64,000 bases of DNA from Alphaproteobacteria bacterium (GCA_028865545.1 JAGWJY010000004.1:47126-111125), one strand, 5' to 3'; positions 10,305 through 19,833 are shown, numbered from the stretch's first letter. The notes: generated from the letters alone by a model not told the origin. Translations and numbers: made by a program.

Positions 10305-10408
10305 AAACTTGTGCCGCAAATGCGTCGCTCTCGCAATAAAGATTGCAAACTCACCCTACGGCACGAAACTTATTTTCGCCGCGCGCCGTCTCGTACATAT
10401 TGCAGTGC

Positions 10409-11068
10409 ATGATTAGCGTCGTCATTCCGACACAGAACGCGCAAGAGACCCTGACGCGCTGTTTCGACAGCCTGATCGGCGCGACCGTGCATGGCGTCGT
10501 GCGCGAAGTGATCGTTGCCGACGGCGGCTCCACCGACGACACTCTATTCATCGCCGACGCAGCCGGAGCGCATGTCGTGCCAGCAGGAAAAACACGCGCA
10601 TTGCAACTTGCGGCCGGCGCAAAAGCAGCGCGCAGCGACTGGCTTCTGTTTCTGTACCCGGAGACGGCCCTTGAGCCGGGATGGGATGTTGAAGCTGAAG
10701 CATTCATGGGGCGCGTACCGCTCGATCGTCCCCGCGCCGCGGCGTTCCGCTTTGGGCTGGATGATTTCGATGCACGTTCGCGGCGCCTCGAAGCGATGGT
10801 CGCGTTGCGTTGCTGGCTGTTCAAACTGCCTTACGGCAATCAAGGGCTGCTGATCCCCAAGCGGCTTTACAACAGGCTCGGTGGTTACCGCGATACGGCG
10901 ACGGAAGATGTAGATCTAGTACGTCGTGTGGGCGCGCGGAGGCTGGTGATGCTACGGGCGCGGGCAGTGAACAAAGCGGAGGCGAACGCCTGTGCGCTGC
11001 GCCGTCGAGCGTTAACGATCCTGCACGCGCTGCGCTTCCCGACCGGTGTCCTTGCCAGGTTGGGATAG
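10409..11068 (+). CDS. Family 2 glycosyltransferase
   Basis: 219 residues from ATG at 10409 (MISVVIPTQNA). The GT-A fold opening SVVIPTQNAQETLTRCFDSL, the nucleotide-binding VIVADGGSTDDTLFIAD and the later FKLPYGNQGLLIPKRLYNRLGGYRD with TEDVDLVRRV are typical of small cytoplasmic GT2 enzymes (TIGR04283-like) that act without membrane helices. The sugar donor and acceptor cannot be told. The frame is open 66 bases upstream but the added residues are not family-like. It is divergent from the radical SAM gene and converges on moaB. Confidence 0.88.
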   Translation: MISVVIPTQNAQETLTRCFDSLIGATVHGVVREVIVADGGSTDDTLFIADAAGAHVVPAGKTRALQLAAGAKAARSDWLLFLYPETALEPGWDVEAEAFMGRVPLDRPRAAAFRFGLDDFDARSRRLEAMVALRCWLFKLPYGNQGLLIPKRLYNRLGGYRDTATEDVDLVRRVGARRLVMLRARAVNKAEANACALRRRALTILHALRFPTGVLARLG

Positions 11069-11089
11069 ATTTTCGGTCAGCAGAACGGC

Positions 11090-11635
11090 CTATTTCTCCA
11101 TCAGCCGCGGCATGATCTCGACGAAGTTGCAGGGTCTGTGGCGGATGTCGAGCTGCCATTTGAGAATGCCGTCCCAGCCGTCCTTCACTGCACCGGGTGA
11201 ACCGGGCAGGGCAAACAGATACGTGCCCTTCGCGACGCCGGCGCACGCGCGCGATTGTAGCGTCGAGGTTCCGATCTTCTCGCAACTGATCTGGTGGAAG
11301 ACGACGGAGAAGCCGTCGATCTCCTTCTCGAACACCGAACGGAACGCCTCTACCGTCACGTCGCGGCCGGTCAGGCCGGTGCCGCCGGTGGAAACCACCA
11401 CATCGATCTGCGGATCGTCGATCCACGTACGAAGTTGCGCGGTAATGCGGACCTGATCGTCCCGTACGATGGTGCGGGCGGCGAGGACGTGACCCGCTTC
11501 CGCGATACGCGCCGCCAGCGTATCACCGGACGTATCGTCGGATGCCTCGCGCGTATCGGACACCGTCATCAGCGCGATGCGAACCGGGACGAAGGCGCGC
11601 GTGTCGTCAAGACGATGGGGTATCGTTGTCGCCAT
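11090..11635 (-). CDS. moaB: Molybdenum cofactor biosynthesis protein MoaB
   Basis: 181 residues from ATG at 11635. MoaB/MogA fold: RIALMTVSDTREASDDTSGDTLAARI, then VDVVVSTGGTGLTGRDVTVEAF, FHQISCEKIGTSTLQSRACAGVAKGT and FALPGSPGAVKDGWDGIL. This family adenylylates molybdopterin before metal insertion or has a related role. Two ATGs are possible (11644 and 11635); GAGG lies about nine bases before 11635 but abuts 11644, so I prefer the shorter form. The 5' end overlaps the 3' end of the lytic transglycosylase by 29 bp on the same strand, which suggests coupling. Confidence 0.93.
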   Translation of the reverse strand: MATTIPHRLDDTRAFVPVRIALMTVSDTREASDDTSGDTLAARIAEAGHVLAARTIVRDDQVRITAQLRTWIDDPQIDVVVSTGGTGLTGRDVTVEAFRSVFEKEIDGFSVVFHQISCEKIGTSTLQSRACAGVAKGTYLFALPGSPGAVKDGWDGILKWQLDIRHRPCNFVEIMPRLMEK

Positions 11636-13412
11636 TGTCGTCATCCTCATCAGTACCCAGCGGCGGCGGCGGCGGCGCGGACTGCTGCGGTGGATGATAT
11701 GTCGGCCAATCGCCGCGGGCGGCTTCGTCAAGACTGAGCGCGGCATCATCGGTACGCCGGTGATACATCCAGTAATAGGTGAGAAGGCGTTTGACGTAGC
11801 TGCGCGTCTCCGGCGCGCGCATACTTTCGATGAACATAAGCGGATCATCTTCCCGGCCGTCGCGCGCAGCCATCCATTGTGACACTCTCGTCGGACCCGC
11901 GTTGTAGGCGGCGCACAGCTCGACGAGATTGCCGTTATAGCGATCGAGCAACTGCGCGATGAAGCGCTGACCCAAGCTCATATTGTAGCCCGGATCGAAG
12001 AGGCGCTCATAAGCGCCTCTGCCGCCGATATGAGCCGCTGTTGCGGGCATCAGCTGCATCAGACCTTTCGCGCCGGCCGGCGAGACGGCTGTGGCCTGGA
12101 AGCGCGTTTCGATCCGCGCGAAGGCGAGCACCAGCGACGGATCGATGGTGTAGCCGCCCAGCGGTTTGTACTGCGGAATGGGGAAGAGGCCGGTGAGGAG
12201 CAGGCCGCGCGCGGCGCTTGTTTCGCTGGCCCGCAATTCGAGATTGGGAACATCCAATGCGCGTGCCAGACCTGCGAAGGCGGCATCGAGATTCAGGTCG
12301 GCGGATTCGCCGAAGGCGCGGTTCAATTCGGCATTGACGTAATTGTCGTAGCCCTTCTCGTCGATCTGCCACAAGGCAACCGCACGGTGCGCCGCGGGCC
12401 GCTGCACGATCTGGGCGAATTGCGACGGCAGCAGCACCGGATCGGCAAAGCCGGTCTGCGGGTCCTGCCCCAGCACGCGCTCGGCCAAGAGCCCGTAAAA
12501 AGTCGGCTCTTCGCGGGCGGCAGCGGTGAGCAAAGTGATGACGCGGCTCGGGTCGCCGGCACGCAGATAGGAACGGGCCGCCCAGAAAGCCGCAGCGCTG
12601 CGCGTCCAGTTCGGCATGGCGGCGACCTGCGCCAGGGTTTCGAAATGCTTGGCAGCAACACCGTAATTGTGCAGCCGGAAGGCGGCCAGACCGGCGCACC
12701 AGTCGAGCAACGGCGCGTCCGCGCGTCCCGTCGTTGCCGCACCGTCGCCGAGCGCAAAGGCTTTGTCGTTCATCCCCTCGGCGAGATAGGAGTAACAGAC
12801 CCGCTGTGACAAACGCGAAATATCGGATGCTGGCGCGGTATTCGCTGCAATCAGTGCCTGCAGAGTGGCGAAGGCCTGATCCGGGCTGTCGTCGCTGATG
12901 TCAGACGAGATTTGTTCGAGAACGGCGCGCGCGGCGTCGGAAACGATCGGCGGATCCGGCGGGTCCATGTCTTCATAGCCGCCGCCGCGCGGGTGTGCCG
13001 CGGTTGGCGCCGGAATCGAGGCGGTCATAACCGTGACGGTTTTATGATGGCGCTTGCGAATGTGCTTGGTCGCGCGCTTGACGGCGAGCTTGTATACGCG
13101 ATGGGCGATCGGCAGATCGCCATAGTTACGCATCCAGGTGATGAGCTCGGACAACGGAATGCGCCTGGAGTGCGGCGAAAGGATATGCTCGGCCAGCAGG
13201 TAGCCCTTTAGAGATTTGTCTTCGAGCTTTTCGTAAAGCGCCTGCGCCTTGCTGAATTTCCCGACGCGCTCGTCGGCGATGATCTCGCGGTAATATCGGA
13301 CGTCTTGCTGCGAAAGCACGCTGGGAACGAATTGCGGCACCGCTTCGTCGGCATGCGCCGGCGCGGCCGCAACAACGAGCAAGGCGACTGTTAACGCGAG
13401 GCGGCGTATCAT
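11607..13412 (-). CDS. Soluble lytic murein transglycosylase (Slt70-like)
   Basis: 601 residues with a clean signal peptide (MIRRLALTVALLVVAAAPAHA). A long helical, superhelix-like region (about 25-430) precedes the GH23 lysozyme-like domain: AFARIETRFQATAVSPAGAKGLMQLMPATAAH carries the catalytic Glu (in ARIE), then YNMSLGQRFIAQLLDRYNGNLVELCAAYNAGP and PETRSYVKRLLTYYWMY. It cleaves peptidoglycan to 1,6-anhydro products in the periplasm. The C-terminal tail is Pro-rich then acidic (DEDDDNGDND) and is probably disordered. It starts 26 bp after the uracil-DNA glycosylase stop on the same strand and overlaps moaB. Confidence 0.93.
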   Translation of the reverse strand: MIRRLALTVALLVVAAAPAHADEAVPQFVPSVLSQQDVRYYREIIADERVGKFSKAQALYEKLEDKSLKGYLLAEHILSPHSRRIPLSELITWMRNYGDLPIAHRVYKLAVKRATKHIRKRHHKTVTVMTASIPAPTAAHPRGGGYEDMDPPDPPIVSDAARAVLEQISSDISDDSPDQAFATLQALIAANTAPASDISRLSQRVCYSYLAEGMNDKAFALGDGAATTGRADAPLLDWCAGLAAFRLHNYGVAAKHFETLAQVAAMPNWTRSAAAFWAARSYLRAGDPSRVITLLTAAAREEPTFYGLLAERVLGQDPQTGFADPVLLPSQFAQIVQRPAAHRAVALWQIDEKGYDNYVNAELNRAFGESADLNLDAAFAGLARALDVPNLELRASETSAARGLLLTGLFPIPQYKPLGGYTIDPSLVLAFARIETRFQATAVSPAGAKGLMQLMPATAAHIGGRGAYERLFDPGYNMSLGQRFIAQLLDRYNGNLVELCAAYNAGPTRVSQWMAARDGREDDPLMFIESMRAPETRSYVKRLLTYYWMYHRRTDDAALSLDEAARGDWPTYHPPQQSAPPPPPLGTDEDDDNGDNDTPSS

Positions 13413-13438
13413 TCCTGACCCTTCAAGCTCGAAGAGTG

Positions 13439-14329
13439 TTAGCGGACCTCGGCGCAGCTCTCAAGCAGCCCGGCAGAAATGATTTTTTGTTCCGCAGCCT
13501 GCAGATCGCGCCAGGCGAGTTTCTTATGCGCGGGCTGGCGCAGCAGATAGGCAGGATGAAGCGTCGGCATCACCGGCACCGTCTCGTCGCCCACGCGATA
13601 TTCCAGCCAGCGGCCGCGCAGCTTCATAATTCCTTCGGAGAATCCCATCACATGGCGGGCGGCGACGGCACCGAGCAGAATTATGATTCCGGGATTCACC
13701 AACTCGATATGCCGGCGCAGGAAGGGCAGGCACATCGCCGCTTCTTCCGGCGAGGGCTCGCGGTTGTCGGGAGGCCGCCAGTTGATGACGTTTGTAATAT
13801 AAGCACAGGTGCGATCCAAATGGATCGCGGCCATCATCCTGTCGAGGAGTTTCCCGGCGCGGCCCACGAACGGAAGGCCTATGCGGTCCTCGTCGCGGCC
13901 TGGCGCCTCGCCGATGAACATGATGCGCGAGGCCGGATTGCCGTCGGCGAAAACCGTGTTGGTGGCGCCGCGCTTCAGGGCGCAGCCGTCAAAGCCTTCC
14001 AGCGCGGCCTTGAGTTCCGCCAGCGTGTTCGCACCACGCGCCAGCGACTGTGCCGTTCCAATACTGTCTTCCTCTCCCGATCCGTTGAGCGCCCGCGCGT
14101 TCGCACGCGGCGCCGTCCCCGAGAGGCTGGTGAAAGACGATAGCGGCGTACGCGATGCCTCCTCCACTGGTGCGCCGGCGCCAGGCGGCCGCCGCGGAGC
14201 CTGTTCTGTCGTCGCCCCGGACCTCTTTGCGAACCTGTTCACCGGCTCGTCACCGACAGCCTCGTCGGCTCCGGCCTCGACGAGCCAGGCAAGCGTTGCA
14301 AGGGGGGTGGTACTGGTCGGGTCGGCCAT
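13439..14329 (-). CDS. Uracil-DNA glycosylase, family 4-like
   Basis: 296 residues from ATG at 14329. The first ~120 residues are Ala/Thr/Ser-rich and look like a linker. The catalytic domain follows: MFIGEAPGRDEDRIGLPFVGRAG (active-site GEAPG), ITNVINWRPPDNREPSPEE, IILLGAVAARH and TLHPAYLLRQPAHKK (the conserved HPA[YS] motif). It removes uracil from DNA. The usual family-4 pair C-x2-C near the domain start reads C-A-L-K here, so one expected 4Fe-4S ligand is missing at that place. The frame extends upstream to 14689 but enters the ETF-QO gene. It lies upstream of the transglycosylase on the same strand. Confidence 0.88.
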   Translation of the reverse strand: MADPTSTTPLATLAWLVEAGADEAVGDEPVNRFAKRSGATTEQAPRRPPGAGAPVEEASRTPLSSFTSLSGTAPRANARALNGSGEEDSIGTAQSLARGANTLAELKAALEGFDGCALKRGATNTVFADGNPASRIMFIGEAPGRDEDRIGLPFVGRAGKLLDRMMAAIHLDRTCAYITNVINWRPPDNREPSPEEAAMCLPFLRRHIELVNPGIIILLGAVAARHVMGFSEGIMKLRGRWLEYRVGDETVPVMPTLHPAYLLRQPAHKKLAWRDLQAAEQKIISAGLLESCAEVR

Positions 14330-14432
14330 ACCCGCAGCATACGGCAGGGCGTCTTTTTGCGCGACGCCTTCGGTTGACCCCGCCGCTCGCCCAGCCCCAT
14401 AACCTGTGGGGGAATGAATCTCGGGATCGGGC

Positions 14433-16097
14433 ATGGCGGACAACGTCCAGCGCGACAGCATTGAATACGACGTGGTGATCGTTGGTGGCGGGCCGGCCGG
14501 CCTGTCGGCCGCGATTAGGCTGAAGCAACTCGCGGTCGAGACCGGTCGGGAGGTCAGCGTTTGCGTTCTGGAGAAGGGCTCTGAAGTCGGCGCGCACATC
14601 CTTTCCGGGGCCGTCGTCGATCCCATCGCTCTTAACGAACTGATCCCCGACTGGAAAGCGAGGGGCGCCCCGATGGACGTCCCGGTCACCGACGACCGGT
14701 TCTACTTCCTGACCAAAACTGGAAGCATCCGACTACCCAATTTCACCATGCCGCCGCTGATGAGCAACCACGGTGCCTATATTGTCAGCCTGGGCAATGT
14801 CTGTCGCTGGCTGGCGACCCAGGCGGAAGCACTGGGCGTAGAGATTTATCCGGGCTTTCCCGCGGCCGATCTGCTGTTCGGTGACAAAGGTGAGGTCAGA
14901 GGCGTCGTCACTGGCGATCTTGGCGTGGCGCGCGATGGCCATCACAAGGATTCTTACACGCCCGGCATGGAACTCTTGGGCAAGTACACGCTGTTTGCAG
15001 AAGGCGCGCGCGGCTCACTGTCGAAACGGCTGATCGCCAAATATAATCTTCAAGACGGCCGCGACGTACAGAAGTTTGGCATCGGCCTCAAGGAACTCTG
15101 GGAGTTGCCTGCCGAAAAGCACCAGCGCGGCCTGGTGATGCACACGATGGGCTGGCCGCTGGCCAACGAGACGGGCGGCGGATCGTTCATGTACCATTGG
15201 GGTGAGCGCTTCTGCTCCGTCGGCTTCGTCGTGCACCTCAACTACAAAAACCCCTACCTCTCTCCCTTCGACGAATTCCAGCGGATGAAACAACATCCGC
15301 GCATCCGCCCGTTCCTTGAGGGAGGCAAGCGGATTGGTTACGGCGCCAGGGCGCTGTCCGAAGGTGGATTCCAATCGGTGCCGAAGCTGAGTTTCCCCGG
15401 CGGTGCGCTGATCGGGTGCTCCGCAGGCTTCATGAACGTGCCGCGCATCAAGGGCAGCCACCATGCGATGAAAACCGGCATGTTGGCGGCTGAGGCCGCC
15501 TTCGCGGCAGTAGGCGAAAACAGGGCCGGCGACACGCTGATCGCCTATGAAAAAGCTTACCGCGGCAGCCATGTTTACGAGGATTTGAAGCGGGTCCGGA
15601 ACGTAAAGCCGCTATGGTCCAAGTTGGGAACCTTCCCCGGCATCCCCTTGGGCGCACTGGATATGTGGACCAACCAGTTGTTCGGCTTCAGTCTTTTCGG
15701 CACGCTGGCGCATGGCAAGCCGGATTACGCCACTTTAAGAAAATCGAGCGACAGCACGCGTATTATCTATCCGAAGCCAGACGGTGTGGTCAGCTTCGAC
15801 AAGCTTTCGAGCGTGTTCCTGTCCAACACCAACCATGAAGAGGACCAACCGGTACATCTGGTGCTTAGGGAGCCGGCGCTTCCGCTGCGGGTTAATCTGC
15901 CCGAATATGCGGAGCCGGCGCAGCGCTACTGTCCGGCAGGCGTGTACGAGATTGTCGGCGATGCGGCAGAGGCGCGCTTCCAGATCAACGCGCAGAATTG
16001 CGTGCACTGCAAAACCTGCGACATCAAGGATCCGTCGCAGAATATCACCTGGGTGACGCCGGAGGGCGGCGGCGGCCCGAATTATTCGAATATGTAG
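14433..16097 (+). CDS. Electron transfer flavoprotein-ubiquinone oxidoreductase
   Basis: 554 residues. Inner-membrane flavoprotein that takes electrons from reduced ETF and passes them to ubiquinone. FAD-binding VIVGGGPAGLSAAIRLKQL is near the start, with GAHILSGAVVDPIALNEL following. The C-terminal ferredoxin-like part has a first Cys in RYCPAGVYEI and then NAQNCVHCKTCDIKDPSQNITW, the four cysteines of the 4Fe-4S cluster, ending at GGGGPNYSNM. Length matches the family. The TPR lipoprotein begins 11 bp downstream. It is divergent from the uracil-DNA glycosylase with about 100 bp between. Confidence 0.97.
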   Translation: MADNVQRDSIEYDVVIVGGGPAGLSAAIRLKQLAVETGREVSVCVLEKGSEVGAHILSGAVVDPIALNELIPDWKARGAPMDVPVTDDRFYFLTKTGSIRLPNFTMPPLMSNHGAYIVSLGNVCRWLATQAEALGVEIYPGFPAADLLFGDKGEVRGVVTGDLGVARDGHHKDSYTPGMELLGKYTLFAEGARGSLSKRLIAKYNLQDGRDVQKFGIGLKELWELPAEKHQRGLVMHTMGWPLANETGGGSFMYHWGERFCSVGFVVHLNYKNPYLSPFDEFQRMKQHPRIRPFLEGGKRIGYGARALSEGGFQSVPKLSFPGGALIGCSAGFMNVPRIKGSHHAMKTGMLAAEAAFAAVGENRAGDTLIAYEKAYRGSHVYEDLKRVRNVKPLWSKLGTFPGIPLGALDMWTNQLFGFSLFGTLAHGKPDYATLRKSSDSTRIIYPKPDGVVSFDKLSSVFLSNTNHEEDQPVHLVLREPALPLRVNLPEYAEPAQRYCPAGVYEIVGDAAEARFQINAQNCVHCKTCDIKDPSQNITWVTPEGGGGPNYSNM

Positions 16098-16107
16098 GAG
16101 TACAAAA

Positions 16108-17808
16108 TTGCGAATTCTTCCGCTCATCGCAGCATTTTGCGTTGCCACTACACTTGCAGGCTGCGCCACCGATCGCGGGGCGATAACGATCGGCGCGCCG
16201 GACGTTAACAACGAGGCAGATGTCTTCGGCGATTATCTGGCGGCGCGGTTCGCCGCAGATCATCATGATCTGAACGAAGCGGCGAAGTATTACCGGGCCG
16301 GTTTGGACAGCGACCCAAAGAATCCGCAGCTTCTCGCGTTCTCGTTCTTCTACGCCGCCAGCTCAGGCGAGGTCGATCAGGCTGCGGAGCTTGCCAAACG
16401 TTTGGCCGTCACGTCGCCCGACGACCGCGCGTCGCGACTGACCCTGGCGGTTGCCGCGTTGAAACATCGCGATTACAAGGAGGCGCGGGCTCAGATCGCA
16501 AAGTCCGCCAACGGGCCCTTCACTACGTTTACCGTCGCTTTGATCGACGCTTGGGCCGCCGCCGGGATGGGGGACGGAAAAGCTGCCGAGGCAGATCTGA
16601 AAAAGCTGCATGTGCAAAGCGCGGCCGACGCCTTGGCTTATTTCAACGAGGCGATGCTGGCGGAGTATCTCGGCCAGAAGGACACGGCCGATACCGATTA
16701 CCAAAAAGAACTGGAGACGGCCGGCCCGTCGCCGCGGGTGATCGATGCTTATGGTCGCTTCCTGGAGCGCAATGGGCGGGCAAAAGAGGCCAAGGCCCTG
16801 TACGCCAAAGTTGAGGACGAGGGTGCCTTGGCGCCGATCGCCAAGGCCGGGCTCGCGCGCATTGCGGCGGGAACGATACCGCAGCCTCTGGTGGTCCACC
16901 CCGAGGACGGCGCCGCAGAGGCGTTGTTCGGCATCGCAGCCTCGCTCAACGACGAGTCCAGCCGCGATATCTCCATTTTGTATCTGCGGTTGGCGCTTTA
17001 CCTGCAGCCCAATCTGGATCTCGCCAACCTGCTCTTGGCAGACCGTTTCGACAGTCTTCAGAAATACGACGACGCCATCGCGGTCTATAAGAGTATCGGC
17101 CGGGACTCCGCCTATTATCGCCTCGCCGCTGTCGAGATCACCGTTGACTTGTCGCGTCTCGGCAAGACCGACGAAGCCATCAAGGCTCTTCAGGAATTGA
17201 CGGCGCTTTATCCATCCGATGTCGAAACGTGGACCGCACTCGGGGATGCCTATCGGTTGGCCAGCAAATTCCCCGAGGCCACGAAAGCCTATAGCAACGC
17301 CATCGATGCGGCGGCTCCACCGGCGAAGAAGAATTGGCCGCTCTATTATGCCCGCGCCATTGCGGAACAGCAGTCGAACGACTGGAAAGCGGCGGAGGCG
17401 GACCTCAAGGAAGCGCTGCAGCTCAGTCCTGATGAGCCGCAGGTGCTGAACTATCTGGGTTACAGCTGGGTCGATCAGCGGCGGCACATTCCGGAGGCGC
17501 TGGCCATGCTGGAAAAGGCGCGCTCCTTGGCGCCGCAGGACGGTTATGTCATCGACAGCGTCGGCTGGGCATATTTCCGCCTTGGCCGCTATGCCGATGC
17601 TGCCAAGGCCCTGGAAGACGCGATTCTTCTGGTGCCGGGCGATCCGACCATCAACGATCATCTGGGCGATGCCTATTGGATGGTCGGCAAGAAGCTCGAG
17701 GCCCGCTTCCAGTGGAACCACGCACTGGCTTTCGGCGCTGAAGGAGACGAAAAGACAAAGATCGAGAAGAAGCTGCAGGTCGGACTCAATCGTGAAGACC
17801 GTTCCTGA
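16108..17808 (+). CDS. Tetratricopeptide-repeat lipoprotein
   Basis: 566 residues from TTG at 16108, which has AGGAG seven bases before it. The N-terminus MRILPLIAAFCVATTLAGCATD is a lipoprotein signal with lipobox LAGC. The rest is a string of helical repeats; clear TPR-like units appear at about 32-70, 360-400 (PSDVETWTALGDAYRLASKFPEATKAYSNAID), 430-465 and 490-540 (GYVIDSVGWAYFRLGRYADAAKALEDAI). Such proteins usually scaffold complexes in the periplasm. In alphaproteobacteria a TPR protein commonly lies between ETF-QO and ispE, as here. The ispE GTG lies inside its 3' end (17-bp overlap). Partner unknown. Confidence 0.88.
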   Translation: MRILPLIAAFCVATTLAGCATDRGAITIGAPDVNNEADVFGDYLAARFAADHHDLNEAAKYYRAGLDSDPKNPQLLAFSFFYAASSGEVDQAAELAKRLAVTSPDDRASRLTLAVAALKHRDYKEARAQIAKSANGPFTTFTVALIDAWAAAGMGDGKAAEADLKKLHVQSAADALAYFNEAMLAEYLGQKDTADTDYQKELETAGPSPRVIDAYGRFLERNGRAKEAKALYAKVEDEGALAPIAKAGLARIAAGTIPQPLVVHPEDGAAEALFGIAASLNDESSRDISILYLRLALYLQPNLDLANLLLADRFDSLQKYDDAIAVYKSIGRDSAYYRLAAVEITVDLSRLGKTDEAIKALQELTALYPSDVETWTALGDAYRLASKFPEATKAYSNAIDAAAPPAKKNWPLYYARAIAEQQSNDWKAAEADLKEALQLSPDEPQVLNYLGYSWVDQRRHIPEALAMLEKARSLAPQDGYVIDSVGWAYFRLGRYADAAKALEDAILLVPGDPTINDHLGDAYWMVGKKLEARFQWNHALAFGAEGDEKTKIEKKLQVGLNREDRS

Positions 17809-18679
17809 CGCCATACGCGAATTCGCGCCAGCCAAAATCAACCTGTTCCTGCATGTCGGTGACAAGCGCGCCGATGGCTATCACGCATTGGAAAGTCTCG
17901 TGGTTTTTGCAGGCATCGGCGATGCGCTGACCTTTGTGCCGTCCGACGATATCTCCCTTTCGATAGATGGTCCTTTCTCAAGTGTTTTGAGCAGCGATCC
18001 AGACAATCTGGTCACCAAGGCGGCGCGCGCGCTGGCCGCGCAGTCTGGTGTCGTTACGGGCGCTCGCATCACGCTGACGAAGAACCTACCCGTAGCCTCG
18101 GGTATCGGTGGTGGATCGGCGGACGCGGCGGCGGCGCTAAGAGGGCTGGCGAGGCTCTGGGACTTGACGGCATCGCAGGAGCAGCTCCGCAAGCTTGGCG
18201 AGACGCTGGGTTCCGACATTCCGGTCTGCGTTGATTGCGCGACGGCGTGGATGGAAGGGCGTGGCGAGATTGTGGCGCCGCTGAGCGACATTCCGGCGGC
18301 ACCAATGGTGTTGGTCAATCCCGGTGTTGGCGTACCGACGGGAAAGGTCTTTGCTGCGCTGACAGAACGGCATGGCGTGGGTCACGGTCGTCCGCCGACG
18401 ATGGCGAGCGTCGGCGACCTGATTGCCTACCTCAATACGACGGCCAATGATCTCGAGGCGCCTGCACGCGCCACCGCGCCGGCTATTGGCGAGGTGCTGG
18501 ACGCGCTCGCAGTTCAGCCTGGCGTTTTGCTGACTCGTATGTCCGGCAGCGGCGCAACCTGCTTTGCATTGTTTGAAAGTCAAGCTGCGGCCGCTGCGGC
18601 CGCTGCGGTCCTGCGCCGCGCCCGGCCCAGCTGGTGGGTTGCCGACACGGAAATGATATCGCGGACTGTTAGGGGGTAG
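17792..18679 (+). CDS. ispE: 4-diphosphocytidyl-2-C-methyl-D-erythritol kinase
   Basis: 295 residues from GTG at 17792. GHMP-family kinase of the MEP isoprenoid pathway, which phosphorylates CDP-ME. APAKINLFLHVGDKRADGYHALESL (about 10-35) is the family opening, the ATP-binding glycine loop is LPVASGIGGGSADAAAALR (about 100), and the end has LLTRMSGSGATCFALF. The start overlaps the TPR gene by 17 bp; no better start exists downstream before the conserved N-terminus. The next isoprenoid gene, a long-chain polyprenyl synthase, converges on it 15 bp away. Confidence 0.95.
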   Translation: MKTVPDAIREFAPAKINLFLHVGDKRADGYHALESLVVFAGIGDALTFVPSDDISLSIDGPFSSVLSSDPDNLVTKAARALAAQSGVVTGARITLTKNLPVASGIGGGSADAAAALRGLARLWDLTASQEQLRKLGETLGSDIPVCVDCATAWMEGRGEIVAPLSDIPAAPMVLVNPGVGVPTGKVFAALTERHGVGHGRPPTMASVGDLIAYLNTTANDLEAPARATAPAIGEVLDALAVQPGVLLTRMSGSGATCFALFESQAAAAAAAAVLRRARPSWWVADTEMISRTVRG

Positions 18680-18694
18680 TGCGCAGACTGCGGA

Positions 18695-19717
18695 TCAGTA
18701 TGCCCGCTCGACGCAGAAGTCGGCAATATCGGCCAGCACGTCGCGCGTTTCGCAAGGGCCGACGGCTGATAACGCTTGGCACGCTTGGTCGGCGTAGGTG
18801 CGCGCCCGCGCCATCGTTTCCGATATCGCGCCGGTTTCTTCGACAAGCGTGATGGCGCGGTCGAGATCGCTCTCGCTCTGCGGGCCGGTTTCGATAGCAC
18901 GCTTCCAGAAGCGGCGCGCCGCCTCATCGGCACGGGCATAAGCGAGGATCACTGGCAGTGTGACTTTGCCCTCGCGGAAATCGTCGCCGACGGACTTGCC
19001 CATCAGCGCCTGGCGTCCGGAATAATCGAGTGCGTCATCGACGAGCTGGAAGGCGATGCCGAGATTGTCGCCATAGCTGCGCATCGCCGCGATGTAATCG
19101 GTAGAGTGTGACGCCAGAACCGCGCCGGCCTCGGCGGCGGCGGCGAACAGAGCGGCGGTCTTGGCGCTGACCACGCGCAGATAGTGCTCTTCGGTCGTTG
19201 CCAAATTATTCGCCGATTTCAGCTGCATCACTTCGCCTTCGGCGATGATCGCCGAAGCGCCGGCGAGGATGTCGAGCACCGCAAGCTCGCCCGTCTCGAC
19301 CATCAGCTGGAAGGCCCGACTGAAAAGATAATCGCCGACCAAAACGCTGGGCTTGTTGCCCCAGACGATGTTGGCCGAAACTTTGCCGCGGCGCAGGGAA
19401 CTTGCATCCACTACGTCGTCATGCAGCAGCGTCGCGGTATGGATGAACTCGACAGAAGCGGCGAGCCTCACATGACCATTACCTTCATATCCGGCCATAT
19501 GTGCAGCGGCCAACGTCAACAGCGGGCGCAGGCGCTTGCCGCCGGAGTCGATCAGATGGCGGGCGAGGTCGGGGATAAGATTGACCGTACTACCCAACCG
19601 TTCGTGAATCAGGGCATCGGTCGCCTGCATATCTGCGGGCACCAGGGCCAGTAGGCGTTCGACCGGCGAGACGCCCGGATCCTTGGTGTTTGACCTGCGA
19701 AGCTCAGGCGCGAGCAT
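18695..19717 (-). CDS. Long-chain polyprenyl diphosphate synthase (octaprenyl/decaprenyl type)
   Basis: 340 residues from ATG at 19717, preceded by a GGGGAAGG run. The first Asp-rich motif is LLHDDVVDASSLRRG and the second FQLVDDALDYSG, with GGKRLRPLL and KTAALFAAAAEAGAVLA between them, as in IspB-type trans-prenyl synthases that make the ubiquinone side chain. Chain length cannot be read with confidence. A TTG at 19789 would add 24 residues but has no good ribosome binding site. It is divergent from DUF2007 with about 115 bp between. Confidence 0.92.
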   Translation of the reverse strand: MLAPELRRSNTKDPGVSPVERLLALVPADMQATDALIHERLGSTVNLIPDLARHLIDSGGKRLRPLLTLAAAHMAGYEGNGHVRLAASVEFIHTATLLHDDVVDASSLRRGKVSANIVWGNKPSVLVGDYLFSRAFQLMVETGELAVLDILAGASAIIAEGEVMQLKSANNLATTEEHYLRVVSAKTAALFAAAAEAGAVLASHSTDYIAAMRSYGDNLGIAFQLVDDALDYSGRQALMGKSVGDDFREGKVTLPVILAYARADEAARRFWKRAIETGPQSESDLDRAITLVEETGAISETMARARTYADQACQALSAVGPCETRDVLADIADFCVERAY

Positions 19718-19833
19718 TACCTTCCCCAAAAAGCCTTGCCGGAGGTATCCGGCAATTGCGACATTGGAAGCCCGCTCGAGCGCGGTCAAGCGGGCGGTGC
19801 TAGGGTAATTCCCTTATATGGCCAGGAGAACCT

